From: Maribacter sp.
GTDB lineage: Bacteria; Bacteroidota; Bacteroidia; Flavobacteriales; Flavobacteriaceae
Assembly: GCA_018679695.1 (NCBI GenBank)
Contig: JAHHKH010000439.1
Coordinates: forward strand, 1-19,947
Length of the DNA: 19,947 bases
Direction: 5' to 3'
This document shows, piece by piece, positions 16,015 through 19,947 of this stretch (positions are counted from its first letter, which is position 1; every line of letters starts with the position of its first letter). Under the pieces are notes generated by a model, which did not search any database, was not told the origin of the DNA, and saw only the letters and a program-made list of their open reading frames with translations. The translations under genes were made by a program, and so were the position numbers.

Positions 16015-16875
16015 CTACTTGATAAACCTTCTAAGGAATATTTCTTCCATTTCCCCATTCGGGTAAGTAAGTATACCCTTTGCATCGCAACTTCCGTCAC
16101 CAAAATCAAGACTTGCCGTTGCTTCGTTACGCGTTATTTCAAGGACTCCGCTTACAATAAACCTGCAGGATAATTCCCTTCTTAGGGGGACTATCGTTTC
16201 TTTAATAAAAACGTTGCCTAATTTTCCGGTATAGGTTCCTTTCCCTGAAATCAAGAAAACATTATCGCCCCAGAATCCAGAGCCATAACCCTCTATCCAT
16301 TCCCGGGTTCTGTTGGCCGTAAAATTCGCGGTAGTACCCTCGGGCCACTCGCCACTGAAACTAGCTTCCGCATCGGACTGCGGATTGCCACTTTCATTGC
16401 TTCTGGTTCTAACAATCAATGCATTGCCATCGACAGCAACACCATTAAAAGTAAAATTTTCTAAAGACATACTCAACGTCTTTGTAGCCAAATCCATATC
16501 CTTTAAATAGCTAAGATATATGATACCACTCAACACATTACCATTCGGCAGTTCGCAACCTTCACCAAAATCGATGGTTTTCTCTTTACTGGTACTTGTA
16601 ACCACGGTCGTAATCGTGACACAATCTGGTAGAAAATCAGAAATATAATCGGCCTTTGAGGTAACCATAATTTCGTCGGTGGCATAAACCTCCTCCCCGA
16701 TATTAATAACATCTTCAGCAATCAAATCTGTTTCATCGCTAACTTTTAGCTCCGCTACAGTAAAATTTCCTTCCTCAGAAACAACCTGGGAATCATCTTT
16801 GTCACAGGATACCAAAACCAAAATTGCCATAAGCAATGATCCTGTGAAGTTCACTTTTTTGAGACTTTTTTTCAT
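16015..16875 (-). CDS. Lipoprotein of unknown function with duplicated Cys/DFG motif
   Basis: 286 residues. Signal peptide with two Lys-rich patches (KKSLKK), a hydrophobic core and the lipobox LVSC with Cys24, followed by DKDDS, which may favour outer-membrane or surface placement in Bacteroidota. The mature part has two similar halves: C85 with IDFGEGC (101-107), and C237 with LDFGDGSC (256-263), each a Cys followed 22-26 residues later by a [IL]DFG[DE]G-Cys motif. The middle holds RTREWIEGYGSG (189-200), and LRRELSCR lies just before the second motif. I recall similar lipoproteins in other flavobacteria, but no function is known to me. It is convergent with accD and divergent from rpsO. 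No clear TAnnTTTG box was found on its strand. Confidence 0.88.
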   Translation of the reverse strand: MKKSLKKVNFTGSLLMAILVLVSCDKDDSQVVSEEGNFTVAELKVSDETDLIAEDVINIGEEVYATDEIMVTSKADYISDFLPDCVTITTVVTSTSKEKTIDFGEGCELPNGNVLSGIIYLSYLKDMDLATKTLSMSLENFTFNGVAVDGNALIVRTRSNESGNPQSDAEASFSGEWPEGTTANFTANRTREWIEGYGSGFWGDNVFLISGKGTYTGKLGNVFIKETIVPLRRELSCRFIVSGVLEITRNEATASLDFGDGSCDAKGILTYPNGEMEEIFLRRFIK

Positions 16876-16914
16876 AATAACATTTTTTTAACATTCTCTA
16901 CTATGACCATTGAA

Positions 16915-16939
16915 AGATCAAAAGGTTTAATATTGATCT
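16915..16939. repeat. Inverted repeat between the lipoprotein gene and rpsO
   Basis: AGATCAA (16915-16921) and TTGATCT (16933-16939) are perfect 7-base arms with an 11-base spacer. The centre lies about 52 bases upstream of the lipoprotein ATG and about 32 bases upstream of the rpsO -33 box. The spacing of the arms (18 bases centre to centre) is near two helical turns, as in dimeric regulator sites, but no regulator is suggested by the neighbours. Confidence 0.35.
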
Positions 16940-16958
16940 AAAAAAAGAATACCTTGGG

Positions 16959-16987
16959 TTGCGAAACAAAAAATATTCCTATCTTTG
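16959..16987 (+). promoter_or_regulatory. Bacteroidota promoter of rpsO
   Basis: TTG at 16959-16961, an 18-base spacer, and TATCTTTG at 16980-16987 match the TTTG/TAnnTTTG promoter pattern, the best full promoter in the window. Transcription should begin near 16992-16994, about 48 bases before the rpsO ATG, at the foot of the leader hairpin at 16993-17009. Confidence 0.75.
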
Positions 16988-16992
16988 CGCCC

Positions 16993-17009
16993 TGATTGAA
17001 AATCAATCA
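16993..17009 (+). promoter_or_regulatory. Hairpin at the 5' end of the rpsO leader
   Basis: TGATTGA (16993-16999) and TCAATCA (17003-17009) form a perfect 7-bp stem with an AAA loop, just after the predicted start of transcription and 31 bases before the rpsO ATG. It could protect the 5' end or take part in S15 autocontrol. Confidence 0.45.
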
Positions 17010-17040
17010 AATACATAAAAATCATTAAACAAATATTGGA

Positions 17041-17310
17041 ATGTATTTAACCAAAGAGATTAAGGCCAAGATTTTTAAGAAACACGGCGGAAAAGAAGAG
17101 AACACGGGTTCGACCGAGGGGCAGATTGCTCTGTTCACGCATCGCATTAACCATTTGACCGGACACCTTAAAAAGAACCATAAAGATTATAATACTGAAC
17201 GTTCGTTAGTAAGATTGGTAGGTAAAAGAAGAAGTCTTTTAGATTACCTAAAAAAGAAAGATATTGTAAAATATCGTGAACTTATTAAGGAATTGAATAT
17301 TAGAAAATAA
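17041..17310 (+). CDS. rpsO: 30S ribosomal protein S15
   Basis: 89 residues, the standard S15 length. It binds 16S rRNA at helices 20-22 early in assembly of the small-subunit platform and contacts the 23S rRNA in an intersubunit bridge. The conserved RNA-binding stretch is present: TGSTEGQIALFTHRINHL (22-39), HLKKNHKDY and RRSLLDYLKKKD. A good promoter and a leader hairpin lie upstream; a terminator follows at once. pnp comes next, an order kept across many bacteria. Confidence 0.98.
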   Translation: MYLTKEIKAKIFKKHGGKEENTGSTEGQIALFTHRINHLTGHLKKNHKDYNTERSLVRLVGKRRSLLDYLKKKDIVKYRELIKELNIRK

Positions 17311-17315
17311 GATTT

Positions 17316-17341
17316 AAGGGGAAGCTGGGCTTCCCCTTTTT
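17316..17341 (+). terminator. Terminator between rpsO and pnp
   Basis: AAGGGGAAGC (17316-17325) pairs with GCTTCCCCTT (17329-17338) across a 3-base loop, followed by T to 17341. It starts 5 bases after the rpsO stop. Partial read-through would link pnp expression to rpsO. Confidence 0.88.
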
Positions 17342-17433
17342 AATATACTCCTAAGTCCAGGATCCAAAAAAAGGACAATTTCAAAAAGCTGCACACAGTT
17401 TTTCATTGGTCAACACACAACAACACAACAGAA

Positions 17434-17492
17434 TCCGACCAGAAAGAATGTCGGAAAGACCATTGTTTAATAAACCTGGATGAATCAGGTTT
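17434..17492 (+). promoter_or_regulatory. Two tandem hairpins in the pnp leader
   Basis: Hairpin 1 pairs TCCGAC (17434-17439) with GTCGGA (17450-17455) over a 10-base loop. Hairpin 2 pairs AAACCTG (17472-17478) with CAGGTTT (17486-17492) over a 7-base loop and ends 12 bases before the pnp ATG, where it could hide or present the start region. An unstructured CA-rich stretch (17411-17430) precedes them. Neither hairpin is followed by a proper T tract, so they are not terminators. pnp is autoregulated through its leader in E. coli; a similar role here is a guess. Confidence 0.4.
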
Positions 17493-17504
17493 TAAATCGA
17501 ATTT

Positions 17505-19727
17505 ATGATTCCAAAAGTATTTAAAGAGGTCATTGACCTTGGTGACGGTAGGGAAATTTCTATCGAAACCGGAAAATTGGCAAAACAGGCCCATGGTTCT
17601 GTTGATGTCCAGTCAGGAAAATGCATGTTATTATGTACAGTAGTTTCCAATTACAAACAAAGCGATGTAGATTTTCTACCGCTTACAGTAGATTATAGAG
17701 AAAAATTTGCCGCCTCGGGTCGTTATCCAGGCGGATTCTTCAAAAGAGAAGCAAGACCAAGTGATGGTGAAGTTTTGACCATGCGATTGGTGGATCGGGT
17801 TTTACGGCCTCTTTTCCCAAAAGATTACCATTCCGAGACTCAGGTGATGATTCAATTAATGTCCCATGATGAGGATGTGATGCCGGAAGCTATGGCCGGA
17901 CTGGCAGCTTCTGCGGCCATTCAACTTTCTGACTTTCCGTTCGAATGTGCCATTTCTGAAGCCAGAGTAGGCCGTGTCAACGGAGAATTCGTTATCAACC
18001 CAACTAGATCACAATTAGCTGAGAGCGACATCGAAATGATGATTGGGGCTTCTGCCGATTCTGTGATGATGGTAGAAGGTGAAATGAAAGAAATCAGTGA
18101 AGAGGAAATGGTGGAAGCCATAAAGTTTGCCCACGAGCACATTAAAATACAATGTGCTGCCCAACTTAAACTTGCTGAAGCCGCTGGCCGCAAAGAAGTA
18201 CGTGAGTACGAAACTGAAAGTGAAGATGAGGAATTAGCCAAGAAAATTCACGAATTGGCCTATGATAAGGTATATGCAGTTGCAAAAGCCGGTTCAGCCA
18301 AGCACGAAAGAAGTGCTGCATTCAGTGAAATTAAAGAAGAAATCAAAGCTTCGTTTTCCGAAGAGGAACTCGAGGAGTATGGCGATTTGGTTTCAAAATA
18401 CTATTCCAAAGCTGAAAAAGCTGCTGTTCGTGACCTAACCCTAAATGAGGGTTTGCGTTTAGATGGTCGTAAAACCGATGAGATTAGACCTATATGGTGT
18501 GAAGTGGATTATTTACCTTCCACCCATGGTTCTGCAGTTTTCACAAGAGGAGAAACACAAGCCTTGGCTACCGTAACTTTAGGAACTTCCAGGGAAGCGA
18601 ATAAAATAGATATGCCATCTTTTGAAGGCGAAGAGACATTTTACCTGCATTATAACTTCCCTCCATTCTGTACTGGGGAGGCAAGGCCTATTCGCGGAAC
18701 TTCGAGAAGAGAGGTTGGTCATGGTAACTTGGCACAACGTGCCTTAAAAGGAATGATCCCTGAAGATTGCCCATACACTGTTCGCATAGTTTCTGAAGTA
18801 CTGGAATCTAACGGTTCTTCTTCCATGGCAACAGTCTGCAGTGGTACAATGGCGTTGATGGATGCCGGGGTTCAAATGAAAAAACCGGTTTCCGGTATCG
18901 CTATGGGATTAATTTCCGACGGTGATTCAGGTAAATATGCAGTACTATCAGATATTTTGGGTGATGAAGATCACTTGGGTGATATGGACTTTAAAGTTAC
19001 AGGTACCGCTGATGGGATTACCGCTTGTCAAATGGACATTAAAGTAAAAGGATTGTCCTATGATATTCTTGTTAGTGCCTTAAAACAAGCACAAGCAGGT
19101 CGTTTACATATTTTAGGAAAACTAACGGAAACCATTGCTGCACCAAATGCCGATGTTAAAGCACATGCTCCTAAAATGGTAACGCGTACCATACCTAACG
19201 AGTTTATTGGTGCCCTGATCGGACCAGGTGGGAAAGTAATTCAAGAATTACAGAAAGAAACAGGATGTACTATCGTAATCAATGAAGATCCCGTTACCGA
19301 AGAAGGCATTGTAGAAATTCTAGGTACAGACCCTGAAGGTATCGATGCGGTTTTGGCTAAAATAGATTCTTTGATGTTCAAACCAGAAGTAGGAAGTGTT
19401 TATGAAGTTAAGGTAATCAAAATGTTGGATTTTGGCGCAGTTGTAGAGTATACTGATGCACCAGGAAACGAAGTCTTACTTCATGTTTCTGAATTGGCCT
19501 GGGAACGCACCGAAAAAGTTAGCGATGTTGTGAACATGGGCGATATTTTCGATGTTAAGTACTTTGGCACCGATCCTAGAACACGAAAAGAAAAAGTTTC
19601 TAGAAAAGCACTATTGCCTAAACCTGAAGGATACAAAGAAAGACCGCCACGAAGCAATGATCGCAGTCGAGGAAGGGATGATCGTCGCGGAAGGGATAAC
19701 AGAGACAGAAAGCCCAGAAGGGATTAG
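17505..19727 (+). CDS. pnp: Polyribonucleotide nucleotidyltransferase (PNPase)
   Basis: 740 residues. Phosphorolytic 3'-5' exoribonuclease that degrades mRNA and can add tails. Domain order is complete: first RNase PH domain about 10-140, helical linker, second RNase PH domain about 320-550 with the catalytic pair D487 and D493 in DEDHLGDMD (E. coli D486 and D492), KH domain with GPGGKVI (573-579), S1 domain from about 630 (GSVYEVKVI), and an Arg/Asp-rich disordered tail of about 30 residues (RSRGRDDRRGRDNRDR). GSSSMATVCSGTMAL is the phosphate-binding region. The ATG at 17505 gives the usual Bacteroidota start MIPKVFKEVIDLGDGRE. It lies 194 bases after rpsO behind a terminator; no TAnnTTTG box is seen in the gap, so the promoter is unclear. 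Confidence 0.98.
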   Translation: MIPKVFKEVIDLGDGREISIETGKLAKQAHGSVDVQSGKCMLLCTVVSNYKQSDVDFLPLTVDYREKFAASGRYPGGFFKREARPSDGEVLTMRLVDRVLRPLFPKDYHSETQVMIQLMSHDEDVMPEAMAGLAASAAIQLSDFPFECAISEARVGRVNGEFVINPTRSQLAESDIEMMIGASADSVMMVEGEMKEISEEEMVEAIKFAHEHIKIQCAAQLKLAEAAGRKEVREYETESEDEELAKKIHELAYDKVYAVAKAGSAKHERSAAFSEIKEEIKASFSEEELEEYGDLVSKYYSKAEKAAVRDLTLNEGLRLDGRKTDEIRPIWCEVDYLPSTHGSAVFTRGETQALATVTLGTSREANKIDMPSFEGEETFYLHYNFPPFCTGEARPIRGTSRREVGHGNLAQRALKGMIPEDCPYTVRIVSEVLESNGSSSMATVCSGTMALMDAGVQMKKPVSGIAMGLISDGDSGKYAVLSDILGDEDHLGDMDFKVTGTADGITACQMDIKVKGLSYDILVSALKQAQAGRLHILGKLTETIAAPNADVKAHAPKMVTRTIPNEFIGALIGPGGKVIQELQKETGCTIVINEDPVTEEGIVEILGTDPEGIDAVLAKIDSLMFKPEVGSVYEVKVIKMLDFGAVVEYTDAPGNEVLLHVSELAWERTEKVSDVVNMGDIFDVKYFGTDPRTRKEKVSRKALLPKPEGYKERPPRSNDRSRGRDDRRGRDNRDRKPRRD

Positions 19728-19748
19728 TTTTAAAGCCTTATGAATTAT

Positions 19749-19779
19749 AAGTCCTGACGTCGCTGTCGGGACTTTTTTT
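19749..19779 (+). terminator. Intrinsic terminator after pnp
   Basis: AAGTCCTGAC (19749-19758) pairs with GTCGGGACTT (19765-19774) with one T-G pair and a 6-base loop, followed by T to 19779. It separates pnp from rpoD. Confidence 0.9.
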
Positions 19780-19876
19780 ATAAAACAAAACAATTAATCC
19801 TTTCAATTTGTAACATTTTGATCTTTTTTACGTATAAGTATATGCAGTCTATGCAACTTGAACTTAAACACAGTAG

Positions 19877-19947
19877 ATGAGACAGCTTAAGATTACAAAA
19901 CAGGTTACCAATAGGGAAACCGCATCTTTGGACAAGTACTTGCAAGA
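19877..19947 (+). CDS. rpoD: RNA polymerase primary sigma factor RpoD/SigA, 5' end only
   Basis: The first 23 codons (MRQLKITKQVTNRETASLD and on to KYLQ) run off the end of the window. They match the N-terminus of the Bacteroidota primary sigma factor, which lacks the long region 1.1 of E. coli sigma-70 and enters region 1.2 almost at once (SLDKYLQ). It recognises the TTTG/TAnnTTTG promoters noted above. The 5' region (19780-19876) has no clear match to that consensus; it carries a short direct repeat TATGCA at 19841-19846 and 19850-19855. Confidence 0.92.
   Translation, partial: MRQLKITKQVTNRETASLDKYLQ

Noticed and set aside
17411..17430. CA-rich stretch before pnp as a repeat array
   Set aside because: Only an irregular run of CAACA units about 20 bases long; no spacer-repeat structure and no other copies seen.
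1..19947. tRNA genes, CRISPR arrays, insertion sequences, prophage or defence systems
   Set aside because: No cloverleaf-like sequence, periodic repeats, transposase, integrase or nuclease/helicase cassette was found on either strand; the window is a conserved housekeeping region.

Overview
The window is a typical chromosomal stretch of a flavobacterium (Bacteroidota, Flavobacteriia, probably a marine Flavobacteriaceae). Support for this comes from the low GC content, start codons without strong Shine-Dalgarno sequences, several Bacteroidota-type -7 boxes (TAnnTTTG) just upstream of genes, and lineage-marker genes: porT (type IX secretion), the lipidated Omp85 protein TamL, a zinc-ribbon-less AccD, and an RpoD that begins in the short Bacteroidota style. 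Species cannot be named from the sequence alone. No tRNA, rRNA, CRISPR array, insertion sequence or prophage was seen.

Layout. 1-450: frameshifted 3' end of a DUF3667-like membrane protein gene. 458-844: apaG. 929-2557: pruA (proline/glutamate catabolism), closed by a strong terminator. 2558-2960: a 403-base gap with that terminator, a possible 43-residue ORF and AT-rich sequence. 2961-3596 (-): rsmG. 3715-6016 (+): a front-end-type fatty acid desaturase and an aspartate aminotransferase, 13 bases apart, ending in a terminator. 6044-8885 (-): trkA-trkH, a potassium uptake operon. 9139-10567 (+): menaquinone methyltransferase (ubiE/menG) and porT. 10576-11298 (-): a TrmH/SpoU-family RNA methyltransferase. 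11323-13950 (+): tamL. 14011-15966 (+): fructose-bisphosphate aldolase and accD, closed by a bidirectional terminator. 16015-16875 (-): a two-repeat lipoprotein of unknown role. 17041-19727 (+): rpsO and pnp. 19877-end (+): the start of rpoD.

The genes are mostly housekeeping: translation and RNA processing (rsmG, TrmH-like, rpsO, pnp, rpoD), central and lipid metabolism (pruA, aspartate aminotransferase, fba, accD, desaturase), respiratory quinone synthesis (ubiE), ion balance (trkAH) and outer-membrane biogenesis/secretion (porT, tamL). I found no convincing new multi-gene system. The points that merit a second look are small: the triple-frameshift pseudogene, an AccD lacking all four zinc cysteines, leader hairpins in front of rpsO and pnp, a possible leaderless tamL mRNA on a 24-base divergent spacer, a duplicated Cys/DFG motif lipoprotein, and the possible micro-ORF beside rsmG.
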